Shown here in pieces: positions 1 to 11,315 of a DNA stretch of 64,000 bases. The stretch covers positions 562,039-626,038 of the forward strand of contig WBMW01005741.1 in assembly GCA_013396635.1 (NCBI GenBank), read 5' to 3'. The position numbers were made by a program, and so were the translations under genes. The notes under the pieces were generated by a model that had not been told where the DNA came from, made no database searches, and saw nothing but the letters and a program-made list of their open reading frames with translations. Within the stretch, counting starts at the first letter, position 1. Each line of letters opens with the position of its first letter. Origin of the DNA: Penelope pileata. Lineage: Eukaryota; Chordata; Aves; Galliformes; Cracidae.

Positions 1-1860
1 AACTGATTTAGACACCCTTTTTCTGCTTCACAGCTGTTTTTCCGTTGCCAAACAGAGCTTGTCTGATTTGGGAATTCTGACCCTTCATAGGCAGATCCTA
101 GATAGTGTTATGCAGTTAGCATACATTTCTGCAAATGCAAACGTTATTTTTCACAGCAAAGATCCAAAGTACGGCTGTAATCAACATAAAAGAGATTATA
201 ATGGAGATGCCAAGGACAAATGAACCTTAAAAGATTTCCCTGGCCTTCCAGATCCTAAGTTACGCACATAGACTTTGCAGCCCAACATCAGTGTATGCTA
301 TACCCTAGAATAAGCACTAATGTGCCTCTCATGGCATTTTTGCTATACTACAGATACTGGTCCTCTAGTATTAGAAGACATTCAGAGGATATGGTCAGCT
401 TTTCTTCTGCACACTCTTGCCTGAGCAGCTTGGTTTGTTTCTATGACCACAAGTATCTCAGGAAAGGCAGCAGTACATCAGCCCCTTATTCGGCGGCTTT
501 CTCCTTTACATTTTGCAGGGGCGTTGTCTGAAAATAGTCTTGTAGAAGAAGGAAGGAAAAAGAGGCCATCTGCAGCTTCAGCTGTCAGGCTGGTGAAGAC
601 AGGGGCAGCGAAGGTGTAGATTTAGATGACAGATGCCCAGACAAGTGGCAGATAAGTGGGGAACTTGCTGATGGAAAATTGTACAATGGAAATAGAAAGA
701 ATGAGAAAACAGGCCATAATTTCAAAAGAAAGGGAAAGGGATCTGAGTAGCCAACCCCAGTGCCCTGCTATATTGAACTTTACCCTGGGTCTGTAAGGTT
801 GTGCTTCAAACTGTTTCTGAGCTTAGGCAGGACTCCCAAATTTCCTTTTATCTGGTTTCTTTCTAGAGTTCATGAGCTGAAACCTCCCTGACATTTTCCA
901 GTGACCTCTGCAGAGCTTTGATCTGGCATTTCTCCATGTTGCACTGTCTGTCCCAGCTCTGCTGAGGCTGGGTTGCATCCCCAGGGTACTAAATCCCCCA
1001 TGGAAGCCAGCCTCACTCACTTTGGGTAACAGAGAGATCCCATCATATGGGTGATTCCTTTCTCACCCAAACTCCGTAGAACTGAGAAAAAAGGAAGAGA
1101 TTAGGTTTATGTAGATGTGCTGTCAGGGGCAAGCCCATGACCTTGCACCCCAGTGACCAGTGATCTTACATCATGGGATGTGTTGATTAATTGTAGATAG
1201 GTGAAGTCACTTGTAAGCCATTTATCACAGTCGTCATTAGCTGTCAAAAGGGACCAGGTTAAGAGGGATTGCTCCCATTTTTCTTCAGCTTTCATCATGC
1301 CCTAGTACCAGCAAGGACTCACGGGTGGATTAACCAATTATTTACTAAGGCTGACATAAACAGATGGCCAAAACCAAGATCCAGGTGCAGAACAGAACAG
1401 CTTGCCTATGGTTATTGCCAAAGCCAGCAGCAATATTCATGTCATCAGAGCCCTGGTGGCAAGCCAGCAAGGGCTCTGCTGATCCTGCTCTCCTCATGAG
1501 ACATACCCACAAAATGAGGAGAAAGTCCCTCTGCTAGAGACTTTACAATCAAATGAGCTAAACAATGGCATCTGTACATCTTCTTTGTCACTCTTGTCTT
1601 CCACCTGTTTCACTGGCCTGGACTTCGGATCATACATTGATATGTTGCTGGGAACAGTGGAGGACAGAGAGAAACACCCACAGAACCCCACTGAGCTCTC
1701 TTGCAAACCCATCCATATTCTGCTGCTGCAGGAATCATAACTCCTAAGAGTCATAAAACCTGGAGCTTCTGAGTAGGACAAATGGAAACACTTTTTCAGG
1801 TCAGGACTCCAGGTGCTAGGGCATGACTGCCATTGCCTTCTTGGTAAGGTGGAAAGTGAT
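1..1860. other. Upstream non-coding flank
   Basis: No gene, RNA gene or clear young repeat is visible. Base composition is ordinary and the open frames are short with no recognisable domain. It lies more than 13 kb upstream of the LSAMP exon, so it is distal promoter flank or intergenic DNA. Confidence 0.5.
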
Positions 1861-1861
1861 G

Positions 1862-1962
1862 TGGCAGAGAAAAACTCTTTATTTTATGGCTGAGGAAGCA
1901 GGTCCCAGGAGACAGTATCTTGCCCAAGCTATACAAAAGGCTTGTGCTTAATATGGTTGCCC
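1862..1962 (-). repeat. Degraded MIR-type SINE fragment
   Basis: Read on the minus strand, this stretch follows the MIR core: a region like 'cttgggcaa' (plus-strand 'cttgcccaag' near 1920) and then the counterpart of the 'cctcatctgtaaaatg' block (plus-strand 'ttttatggctgaggaag'). MIRs are tRNA-derived CORE-SINEs that were active in early amniotes and survive in birds only as relics. Many substitutions are present, so boundaries are approximate. Confidence 0.5.
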
Positions 1963-2027
1963 TCATTCTGCCCTGTTCTCCTCTCCGGCTGTTGATACAT
2001 GGTCTGTGATTCCTTATCATAAATAAG

Positions 2028-2115
2028 ATTTGTGAGCTCTTTGGGGAAATGGACTGTCTCTTCTCCTATGCTTGTGCAGCTTGTACAGAGGCATAAATAA
2101 TAATAGTCATTAATG
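2028..2115 (+). repeat. Ancient L2/CR1-L3-like 3' tail
   Basis: The stretch begins with a 'gatttgtgagctctttgggg' block, continues through a 'tgtacag' block and ends in a simple 'ataaataataata' tail. This order is characteristic of the 3' end of ancient L2/MIR-type elements shared by turtles, crocodiles and birds. It is adjacent to the MIR relic just upstream but in the opposite orientation. Family assignment is from remembered consensus; the homology is clear but the subfamily is not. Confidence 0.6.
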
Positions 2116-5100
2116 CTAATAATGTGTTTTTTAACCTCTTGATCATCCTCTGTCTGATAAAATAGAAACAGGAGAGAAATCTTGCTTTGAAAAAGAAGCT
2201 ACTGGCAGAAACTATTAACGTTGCAAAGGGTAGCAGAAGTCAGGTAGTGCCAAACTTAAGGCTGCGTCCTCGTGTTTTCCACTTAGTGAGTCTGCTATTG
2301 CATCACAGACGTATCTTTTTTAAATAGTAGGTAAGCTGTGGGCTCTTCTCTGGTCAGTATGCTAAGTTTTTTGTGCAGTCTGTAAAGATGTAAATTATTC
2401 CTATGACACTAGAGGCCTGCTCTCTTGTTTCCATCAGTAATAGTTGGCACATCACGTCTGTTACTTTTACCTCTCTCATCCTTTGTTTACCATGTCTGTC
2501 CTAGAACATGGTATCAATGGTTTGAAATCATTTCTCACTGTCCTTCTGTAGAGCACCTAAAACAACAGGACTTGGTCTCAGAGAGGGCTCTGTGCATCCC
2601 TGCAACAGAATTGATAAACAGTGCAGGGGAATATCTCTGTATACTCGGTACAAAGCAAGTAAGGGAAAGGGCTGTCTTAGTGATTTTGGTGTTGAGGGGG
2701 CCTAGATCAGCGGACACTGAGTTTGATGAGTCTTTCAGCTGCTTTTATTGGCCTTGAGAGCAGGTCTTCAGTGATACATAGAAGTGTGTGGAGCCCTGCC
2801 TACATGAAGATTACTCTGCATCGTACTGAAAACCAAGTGTTTTCATGCCGCAGAAATCAGGCAGGATTTTCTAGGAACTGTGATTTGGCCAAATGAATGC
2901 TTAATGCAGCCGTGCTAGTATGTATTCTGTTTCTCTGGGTAATGTTGTCCTCACCACCGCAGGCTTCACTTCATTTCTAAGGTACAGTGATATTGTTGCT
3001 ATGATGGCTGAAGACATAAATGATGATTATCATTTATTTGACTTTCTACTGTTTTAAGTATGGATACACTTTTGGGCTTGCAAACCCATGTACCTGGAAA
3101 GCTGCTTAGGTTTGGATTGAGGTTTTTTCAGCTATATTCTTTAGTTTAATAAAAGATACTGCCTTTTCCTACAAACCTTGCCTCACACTATTTGCCTTTC
3201 AGCTCTCTACCCACAGTAATTTCAGCAGTGGAACTGTTAAGAAAAGGCACAAATTGTTTCTTCCACTAATCATAAAGCACTCCCTCAGTCTCAAGTATCT
3301 TAAACAGCCAAACACTTGCTTGCTCAAGCTTTCAAAAATAAAACCAAAATAATAAAAATCCATCCTTGGATAAGAGACTACGTCTGAAAAACATCAGCCT
3401 GGGAGTTTGTAATTTCAGGATGTTACGAACCACTGCAAGGAGACTTGCAACGGGAATACTCACATGGCCCTAGCTCCATCTGCTTTCCAGCTAGCAAAGT
3501 GTGCACTCCACAGCACAAAAAAATGGCTGTGGAGAGCTCACCACTGTCCCATGTTTCTGTCCAGGAAGTGTCAGGCTGTCCAAAAATGTGCAAGTCAGCT
3601 CTCATTGCAGATAGTGAAACTGAAGTGTTTGGATAACAATCAACAGTCACCTGTTTGGGTCTTTCTCACTTCAGGAAGAAGGCTAGAGCTCAAACAGGCA
3701 CGGTGGGAAAACCACCTTTCTCTTTCCTGTACAAAGGAGCATAGACTTGGAGTAGTCCTATTTCAAAAGTCAGCCCACAACATATCTAGCAAAGTCACTA
3801 AGCCTTTGCCTAATGGTGCAATACCCCCTGGGGGCACAACATTGGACTTAGTGAGACCATCAGCTGGGAAGCTGGGCTGCAAGGTACAGCACTTCATGCC
3901 CATCAGGTGTGAGGGTTAATAGAGGGACCTAAAAGACTCTCAGCTGTGGCCAAAGAACTGATGAGCTACAGCTGGGTTAAAGGCTGTTTCTGGGCAGAGT
4001 AAGGTATGTGCAACAGGAGTTGGGTGCTTTTTCAAGAAAATGTCTTCAGTATAGTGCTGCTGGAGGAGACAGGCCCTGAATCCCAGGTAGAGGTGAGTGA
4101 GGTCTGTGTTGCCAAGATCTGGTGGAGGTTTACAAGACCAGGGTAGCTGCAAAAACGATCGTGAAAGGTGCTCTGTAGCCTTAAGGGATTCCTTGTTCCT
4201 CTGTAAAGGCCAGTTAATTCTGGATGTGGCAGGAATTTTGTGGCGTGAACAGCTGTCCCTCTAAATTGTGAATTTACTGATGATCTTAAGGGCTTATTAT
4301 TATTTTTTCCTAGCTTGAAAGAGCTGACTCTTTTCTCACAGAAAACGTGACAACTCAAAAAAATAATCTGCCAACATTTTTCTTTGGGTGCTAGCCAATT
4401 TTCTTTTTCTTGTTGTTGTTCACATTTGCAGATTTCCATCAAAATCTTGCAAATGTTCAAAGAGCAGGGGTCCTTTCTACAGAACTTCTTGTGTGTGTCC
4501 CCAGAGGCTGTGTTCTATGTGCCTGTGTCTCAGACTTTTTTTGTGTAGCTTGGATGAGGCTCCCCTTGAAGAAGAAGTTGGCTCCATGGATACAGCATGG
4601 TAGACATGCTGATAGCGTCTGCTGTTCTATTTATTTTATATTCTAATTATGTGACAGTGTCAAAGTGTGTGTACACTGCTGCCAAATGCTTTTTGTGAGA
4701 TACTCTTTACTTGCCCTAACTTGCAGAAGATATGGGTCTGCTATGGCTCATATTGGACAAGCACTTCCCGTGGTTCTTGCTGTACCAGTTCATGTAACGT
4801 GCTGGTCTCCAAGGGTTCTCATTACAGTCCCCATTACGTCATCATATGGTGGGTGTTGCAGCTGTCTCATTAGCTGGCTGTTTCTGCGGATTTCTATTTT
4901 ATGGTATTGCTTTATAGTCAAGTACTACCTTGCTCAGATGCTGGACCTTTTGTTGGTTCAGAAAGACTTTTAATTTTGTAGAAGCCCTGGTGAAAAATCC
5001 TTCCTTGAAGGAGCCTCAGAAAGACATTCTTCCTTCTTTGATGGGTTTCTTGGAAAGATAGTAAAGAGGAAGAGAGGAGGACTGGGGTAGGGGGGTGGGA

Positions 5101-6773
5101 GGCGGTCAAATCCAAAGAGAATTTGAGAGCGGGACAAGGGAGAACATAGATAAGGAATGCCAAGTGGCAGCAAGGAAAGGGTAGACGGGAAGTATTGTTT
5201 GAGCAGAGTTGGCTCTTCCTGAATATCAGGTTGTAAGTGAATGGGAAGCATGAATGCTGTTTTCTTAGTCTATATAAGGGAGCCTAATCAGATGTGAGAC
5301 TATTTATCATGGTCTTGATGCACTGTGCATCCCTTCTATGTGAATTCACATTTCTGGACACTGTGCAGTCCTTGACCTTGGACGGTGGTGGGTTTCATAG
5401 AGCCACATGACAAATGACTATTTCTTGCTGAGAGAACATCTCCTTCTACTCCCTTTCCCAAGATCACATGCAGCACATACCACAACACTCTTCTAAATCA
5501 CAATAAAACGTGCTATTCATCACAGATGCACTAGTCCCAAAGACATGCCATGAAACCCACAGATGCAACACTCAATAAAACAAATAGTAATACACATATG
5601 TCAGAGAGAGACGCACAGGACAGGACACTAAAACATCCAGGATAAAAACACTCTTGGGTAATGTATGGCTCTTGTCTCCTGCTCACTTTACCAAGCTTTC
5701 TCAGCTTTAAATTTTAGGACCACTAATTCTCTTATGTAAACTCTGCAAAATTTGCATGGCCAACTGTGTTTTCAGTGCTACTTCTATTAAAGTAAAAGAA
5801 AAAACCACTAAGTCTTCTGCTAATGCAACATAGCATTTGCACAGTTAAATAACAGTAATTTGAAAAAAAAAATCTGTAATGGAAAAGTTATAAGTTCTTC
5901 TATCAACTTTAGCTTACTTGCTTGAGAAGTATTTTATGGTAGGTTCAGTATGAAAATTTGGAAGAGAAAATATTATGTACATGCAGCACAGTCAAGATAA
6001 TATTGATATCGCACAAAAAAGGGACTAAAGCTAAGATGAAATGGAAGTGTGAGTGCTTAAACAGTTAATAGCACAAGGCACATTTATTTATTAAAAAATG
6101 GACAAGCATACATGCACAGTGCATCTAAATGCATCCACTCAGCCTTAATGAAATACTTCTACTATGCATTAAAAGTAGCCATCTTTCAATCATTCAGAGC
6201 TGTCAGAATCCAGATTTTTTTTTTTTCCCCTCTCTCTAAATGGGGTTGTAGATATGCTCTTCAGTAGCTAATATCTCTATGGATCATCTGGCTTTTGAAT
6301 TTAAGGTAAGTGGACGAACTGCAGCAGATCAAAAAGAAAGGCAGGAAGAACAATGGCCTTTAAAAAAAAATGTTTTATATGTTCAGGGAGAGTTGAATGT
6401 AGTTCTTGCTTCTGTTCTTGTCCTCTCAGTCTGTAGGTAGTTGTGGGATTTGGCCATACAAAAAGCAGAGTCACCTTTGGCTCTAGACCAATCCCAGAGA
6501 ATTTCAGCCCACAGAATCTGATACTCCAGCTCATATTTAGTAGCCTGATGTCCTGACTAACTCTGTTGGTATGACTCAGCATGAGCAGGGGAGCCAAACC
6601 CCAGTCCTGAATATTTTTGAAGGTTAGGAGTATGTCAAATAGACTGTAGAAGTAGCTGTTTCTTTTCTCAGTTATGCTCTATTCTCTGGAGAAGTTGCTG
6701 CTACTTGAAGGAGTGCTGCTTCCTTTGAATCTTCTCTTCAGACATTTTAACTACTGTTGTCCAGTCTAGATAG
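2116..6773. other. Non-coding flank, no gene seen
   Basis: About 4.7 kb of unique-looking DNA. There are short A/T runs (for example a T run near 6216-6227) and a purine-rich stretch at 5055-5110, but nothing with coding character. None of the reading frames has a recognisable domain, and no tRNA, snRNA or LTR signature was found. Confidence 0.5.
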
Positions 6774-6863
6774 GAATCACAGAATTGCAGGGGTTGGAAG
6801 GGACCTCTAGAGATCGTCGAGTCCAACCCCTGCCAAAGCAGCTCCCTAGAGCATGTTGCACAG

Positions 6864-7742
6864 TTAGGCATCCAGATAGGTCTTGAATATCTCCAGGGAA
6901 GGAGACTCCACAGCCTCCCTGGGCAGCCTGTGCCAGTGCTCCGTCACCGGCACTATGAAGAAGTTCTTGTGCGTATTGGTGCTGAACTTCCTATGCTTCA
7001 GTTTGTGGCTATTGCCCCTTGTCCTGTCCCCACACACCACCGAAAAGAGGCTGGCCTCGTCCCTTTCCCTCCCGCATTTAAGATATTTATAGACATTGAT
7101 AAGATCCCCTCTCAGCCTTCTCTTCTCCAGGCTGGACAGACCCAGGCCACTCAGCCTCTCCTCACAAGGGAGATGCTCCAGGCCCCTCAACATCTTTGTG
7201 GCCCTCCGCTGCACTCTTTCCAGGAGATCCCTGTCCTTTCTGTACTGGGGAGCCCAGAACTGGACACAGGACTCCAGGTGAGGCCTGACCAGGGCAGAGG
7301 AGAGGGGGAGGATCACCTCCCTCCACCTGCTGGCCACGCTCTTTTGAATGCACCCCAGGATCCCATTGGCCTTCTTGGCCACCAGGGCACACTGCTGGCT
7401 CACGGCCAACCTGTTGGCCACCAGGACCCCCAGGTCCTTCTCCGCAGAGCCCCTCTCCAGCAGCTCAGCCCCCAACCTGTCCTGATGCATGCAGTTATTC
7501 CTCCCCAGGTGCAAGACTCTACACTTGCTTTTGTTCAACCTCATCTGGTTCCTCTCTGCCCAACTCTCCAGCCTGCTCAGGTCTCCCTGAATGGCAGCAC
7601 AGCCTTCTGGCAGGTCAGCCACTCCTCCCAGCTTTGTACCATCAGCAAACTTGCTGAGGGTGGACACTATCCCCTTGTCCAGGTCACTGATGAAGATGTT
7701 GAACAAGACAGGGCCCAGCACCGGCCCCTGGGGAACACCGCT
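6864..7742 (-). pseudogene. CR1 reverse transcriptase, C-terminal part
   Basis: This is the 3' half of CR1 ORF2, which copies the element's RNA into DNA at the target site. Reading from 7742 downwards, the protein begins with the SGVPQG motif of RT, followed by the region that normally carries the FADD catalytic box. Here it reads FADGTKLGG, so the second of the two metal-binding aspartates is replaced by glycine. Downstream comes the RT thumb/C-terminal region ([10 protein letters not shown], then [16 protein letters not shown] and the [20 protein letters not shown] block). The frame is open for about 290 codons, longer than elsewhere in the element. Its upstream continuation is not the adjacent sequence but 9318 onwards, because an N and a misplaced block interrupt it. 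Confidence 0.9.
7721..7742. repeat. Contig-end overlap, copy 1
   Basis: These 22 bases match 9296-9317 with one mismatch (G versus A at the fourth base). Each copy abuts an N. The simplest reading is that they are the two ends of contigs that should have been joined here. Confidence 0.85.
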
Positions 7743-7743
7743 N
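7743..7743. other. Single-N assembly break
   Basis: A single N separates the overlap copy ending at 7742 from the start of the duplicated block at 7744. It behaves as a contig join rather than a base ambiguity, because the sequence to its right belongs elsewhere in the CR1 (at 9765). Confidence 0.85.
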
Positions 7744-9294
7744 CCTCTCCTGTTCTCCAAGACCTTTCAAAGATGATAGAGGGCGGTTCAGCAATCGCCT
7801 CTGCCAGCTCCCTCAGCGCATGTGGATGCATCCCATTGGGGCCCATGGATTTCTGTGCATTGATTTTGCCTAGATGCTCTAGGACCATCTCCTCCTCAAT
7901 CAAAGGGAAGCCTTCCATTCCCCAGACTCCCTCTCTTATCTCCAGGATCCAGGATTCCTGAGGGGGAATCTTTATAGCAAAGACCGAAGCAAAGAAGGCG
8001 TTCAGTGTCTCTGCCTTCTCAGTGTCCCCTGTTACCAGGACACTCCCCTCATTTAGTAGGGGACCCACATTTTCACTGGTCATCTTTTTATGTCTGCATA
8101 CTCAGAAAAAACTTTCTTCTTCATCTCCTTTACCAGATCCAATTCCAAGTGGGCTTTAGCTTTCCTCATTGCATCCCTGCAGGCCCTGACAACATTCCTA
8201 TACTCGTCCCAAGAAGACAGGCCCTTTTTCCACATTTCGTGGACCTCCTTCTTTCCTTTGAGTTTATGATCTCCTTGCTCATTCACATGGCCCTGCCACC
8301 TTTCCCTGCTTTCTTACTTTCAGGATGCATTGATCCTGAGCTCAGAAGACGTGCTGTTTAAAAGCTGACCAGCTCTCACGGGCCCCCTTACCGTCTAGCA
8401 CTGTAGCTCATGGGATACCTCCAAGTAAGTCCTGGAAGAGGTCGAGGTTGGCTCTCCTGAATTCCAGGGTAGCAATCCTACTTATTGCTTTGCTTTTTCC
8501 ACTCAAGATCTTGAATTCCATCATCTTATGATCACTGCATCCCAAGCTGCCCCCAACCTTAACATCTGTAACAAGACCTTACTTGTTAGTAAGAACAAGG
8601 TGCAGCAGCACACGCCGTCTCATTGGCTCCTCCACTGTCTGTGTTAGAAAGCTATCTTCAATGCATTGCAGGAACCGTCTAGACCATGTGTGCCTGGCTG
8701 TGTTGCTTATCCACCCTTAATTCTCACCCACAAGCTCTCCACTCTTTCATCACCCGCTCCCAGGTGGAGCTCAATACATTCCAGTTGCTCTCACATAAAG
8801 AACAATCCCATCACCTTGCCTCATCTGCCTGTCTTTCCTAAAAAGGACATAGCCATCCATGACAGCATTCCAGTCGTGAGCTGTCTCACCATGTCTCTGT
8901 GATCTCAAGGAGATCATGGTCCTGTGACTACACACAGATCTCTAGCTCTTCCTGTTTATTTCCCATGCTGCGTGCATTGGTATACAGGCACTTCAGGGAA
9001 GCAGCAGGTGCAGGTATTCCTAGAGGGATGCAAGAAAATCTCGGACGAGGTATTGGCAATGTTACCTTCTCTGAGGAGTCCTCACAATATCATACGGGAC
9101 AATTCAGAGGTTTTCCTCCTCAATCTCTTAAAGCGACAGCATCCTCCAGCCCTTCTATGTCCCATCCAATTCCACCCCCCTTTCCCCCATCAAATCTAGT
9201 TTAAAGCCCTGGTAATCAATCCAGACAGCCTGCTCCCCAGAACGCTCTTGCCCCACCTGCTCAGTTGCGTTCTGTCTGATGCCCACATACCTGG
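7744..9294. repeat. 1551-bp duplicated block, copy 1 (probable assembly artefact)
   Basis: Every coordinate in this block corresponds to one 2021 bases further on (7744 to 9765, 9294 to 11315). The offset never changes and the encoded fragments are identical in both copies. The block carries the CR1 endonuclease-to-RT linker and part of the endonuclease, which in a correct element occur only once and upstream of the RT. Here it sits inside the RT with an N on each side. It is most likely a false duplication (alternative haplotype or misplaced contig). Confidence 0.92.
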
Positions 9295-9295
9295 N
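9295..9295. other. Single-N assembly break
   Basis: The right-hand partner of the N at 7743. The sequence after it repeats the 22 bases seen at 7721-7742 and then continues the reverse transcriptase correctly. Confidence 0.85.
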
Positions 9296-9762
9296 CCGAC
9301 CCCTGGGGAACACCGCTAGTTACAGCCTCCAACCGGCCTCTGCGCTGCTGGTCACAGCCCTCTGAGCTCGGCCAGTCAGCCAGTTCCCAGCCCACCTCAC
9401 CGTCCACTCGTCTGTCCTGCACTTTCTCAGCTTCATTATCAGGATGTTGTGGGAGACAGCATCAAATGCCTTGCTGGAGTCAAGGAACACAACATCCACT
9501 TCTCTCGCCCACCTACCCAGCCAGTGATGACATCATAGAAGGCCACCAGGTTGATTGAGCATGATTTTCCCTTGGTGAATCCATGCTGACTACTCCTGAT
9601 GACCTTCTTCTCTTCCAATTGCTTGGAGATGGCATCCAGAACGAGCTGTTCCATCACCTTTCCAGGGACAGAGGTGAGGCTGACTGGCTTGCAGTTTCCT
9701 GGATCCTCCTTCTTGCCCTTTTTGAAGACCAGAGTGACACTGGCTATCCCTCAGTCTTCAGG
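9296..9762 (-). pseudogene. CR1 reverse transcriptase, N-terminal part
   Basis: Minus-strand fragments encode the amino-terminal RT region: VMEQLVLDAISKQLEE-like and SSQHGFTKGKSC motifs, then LVAFYDVITGWV, all hallmarks of the CR1 RT fingers and palm. The segment is inactivated. After the GWVG block a frameshift moves the FLD..KAFD..SHN region into another frame, and the tryptophan codon expected in the GEVPEDW motif is a TGA (near 9751-9753). It joins to the C-terminal part ending at 7742 once the inserted block is ignored. Confidence 0.88.
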
Positions 9763-10307
9763 CACCTCTCCTGTTCTCCAAGACCTTTCAAAGATGATAG
9801 AGGGCGGTTCAGCAATCGCCTCTGCCAGCTCCCTCAGCGCATGTGGATGCATCCCATTGGGGCCCATGGATTTCTGTGCATTGATTTTGCCTAGATGCTC
9901 TAGGACCATCTCCTCCTCAATCAAAGGGAAGCCTTCCATTCCCCAGACTCCCTCTCTTATCTCCAGGATCCAGGATTCCTGAGGGGGAATCTTTATAGCA
10001 AAGACCGAAGCAAAGAAGGCGTTCAGTGTCTCTGCCTTCTCAGTGTCCCCTGTTACCAGGACACTCCCCTCATTTAGTAGGGGACCCACATTTTCACTGG
10101 TCATCTTTTTATGTCTGCATACTCAGAAAAAACTTTCTTCTTCATCTCCTTTACCAGATCCAATTCCAAGTGGGCTTTAGCTTTCCTCATTGCATCCCTG
10201 CAGGCCCTGACAACATTCCTATACTCGTCCCAAGAAGACAGGCCCTTTTTCCACATTTCGTGGACCTCCTTCTTTCCTTTGAGTTTATGATCTCCTTGCT
10301 CATTCAC
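9751..10307 (-). pseudogene. CR1 ORF2 linker between endonuclease and RT
   Basis: Two minus-strand frames cover this segment. The upstream one (10307-10101) has the basic KGKKEVHEMWKKG and AYRKAKAHLEL-type region found after the CR1 endonuclease. The downstream one (10104-9751) carries ETLNAFFASVF, a stretch found just before the RT in CR1 proteins, ending at GEVPED before a premature stop. A frame change separates the two. The same sequence appears in the copy at 7667-8286. Confidence 0.85.
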
Positions 10308-11315
10308 ATGGCCCTGCCACCTTTCCCTGCTTTCTTACTTTCAGGATGCATTGATCCTGAGCTCAGAAGACGTGCTGTTTAAAAGCTGACCAGCTCTCAC
10401 GGGCCCCCTTACCGTCTAGCACTGTAGCTCATGGGATACCTCCAAGTAAGTCCTGGAAGAGGTCGAGGTTGGCTCTCCTGAATTCCAGGGTAGCAATCCT
10501 ACTTATTGCTTTGCTTTTTCCACTCAAGATCTTGAATTCCATCATCTTATGATCACTGCATCCCAAGCTGCCCCCAACCTTAACATCTGTAACAAGACCT
10601 TACTTGTTAGTAAGAACAAGGTGCAGCAGCACACGCCGTCTCATTGGCTCCTCCACTGTCTGTGTTAGAAAGCTATCTTCAATGCATTGCAGGAACCGTC
10701 TAGACCATGTGTGCCTGGCTGTGTTGCTTATCCACCCTTAATTCTCACCCACAAGCTCTCCACTCTTTCATCACCCGCTCCCAGGTGGAGCTCAATACAT
10801 TCCAGTTGCTCTCACATAAAGAACAATCCCATCACCTTGCCTCATCTGCCTGTCTTTCCTAAAAAGGACATAGCCATCCATGACAGCATTCCAGTCGTGA
10901 GCTGTCTCACCATGTCTCTGTGATCTCAAGGAGATCATGGTCCTGTGACTACACACAGATCTCTAGCTCTTCCTGTTTATTTCCCATGCTGCGTGCATTG
11001 GTATACAGGCACTTCAGGGAAGCAGCAGGTGCAGGTATTCCTAGAGGGATGCAAGAAAATCTCGGACGAGGTATTGGCAATGTTACCTTCTCTGAGGAGT
11101 CCTCACAATATCATACGGGACAATTCAGAGGTTTTCCTCCTCAATCTCTTAAAGCGACAGCATCCTCCAGCCCTTCTATGTCCCATCCAATTCCACCCCC
11201 CTTTCCCCCATCAAATCTAGTTTAAAGCCCTGGTAATCAATCCAGACAGCCTGCTCCCCAGAACGCTCTTGCCCCACCTGCTCAGTTGCGTTCTGTCTGA
11301 TGCCCACATACCTGG
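9765..11315. repeat. 1551-bp duplicated block, copy 2 (correct location)
   Basis: Identical in layout to 7744-9294. This copy is continuous with RT sequence on its left and with ORF1 esterase sequence on its right, with no N, which is the expected CR1 order. It is therefore the genuine copy. Confidence 0.9.
10320..11020 (-). pseudogene. CR1 endonuclease domain, internally deleted
   Basis: The apurinic-like endonuclease nicks target DNA to prime reverse transcription. The minus strand shows its start (LYTNARSMGNKQEELE, near 11000-10950), the EITETWWDSSHDWN block and a VESLWVRIKG block. It then jumps to the DVKVGGSLGCSDHKM block near the end of the domain. The intervening part, which in intact CR1 holds the GDFNHP catalytic motif, is absent. 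Several in-frame stops are present. The domain order is known family knowledge; the deletion is inferred from what is missing here. Confidence 0.8.

Noticed and set aside
6930..7961. Longest forward open frame (343 codons)
   Set aside because: It is the antisense of the CR1 reverse transcriptase, crosses the N at 7743, and has no domain of its own.
7744..11315. Genuine tandem segmental duplication
   Set aside because: Ns fall exactly at both edges of one copy, flanking contig ends overlap by 22 bases, and removing the copy restores CR1 order.
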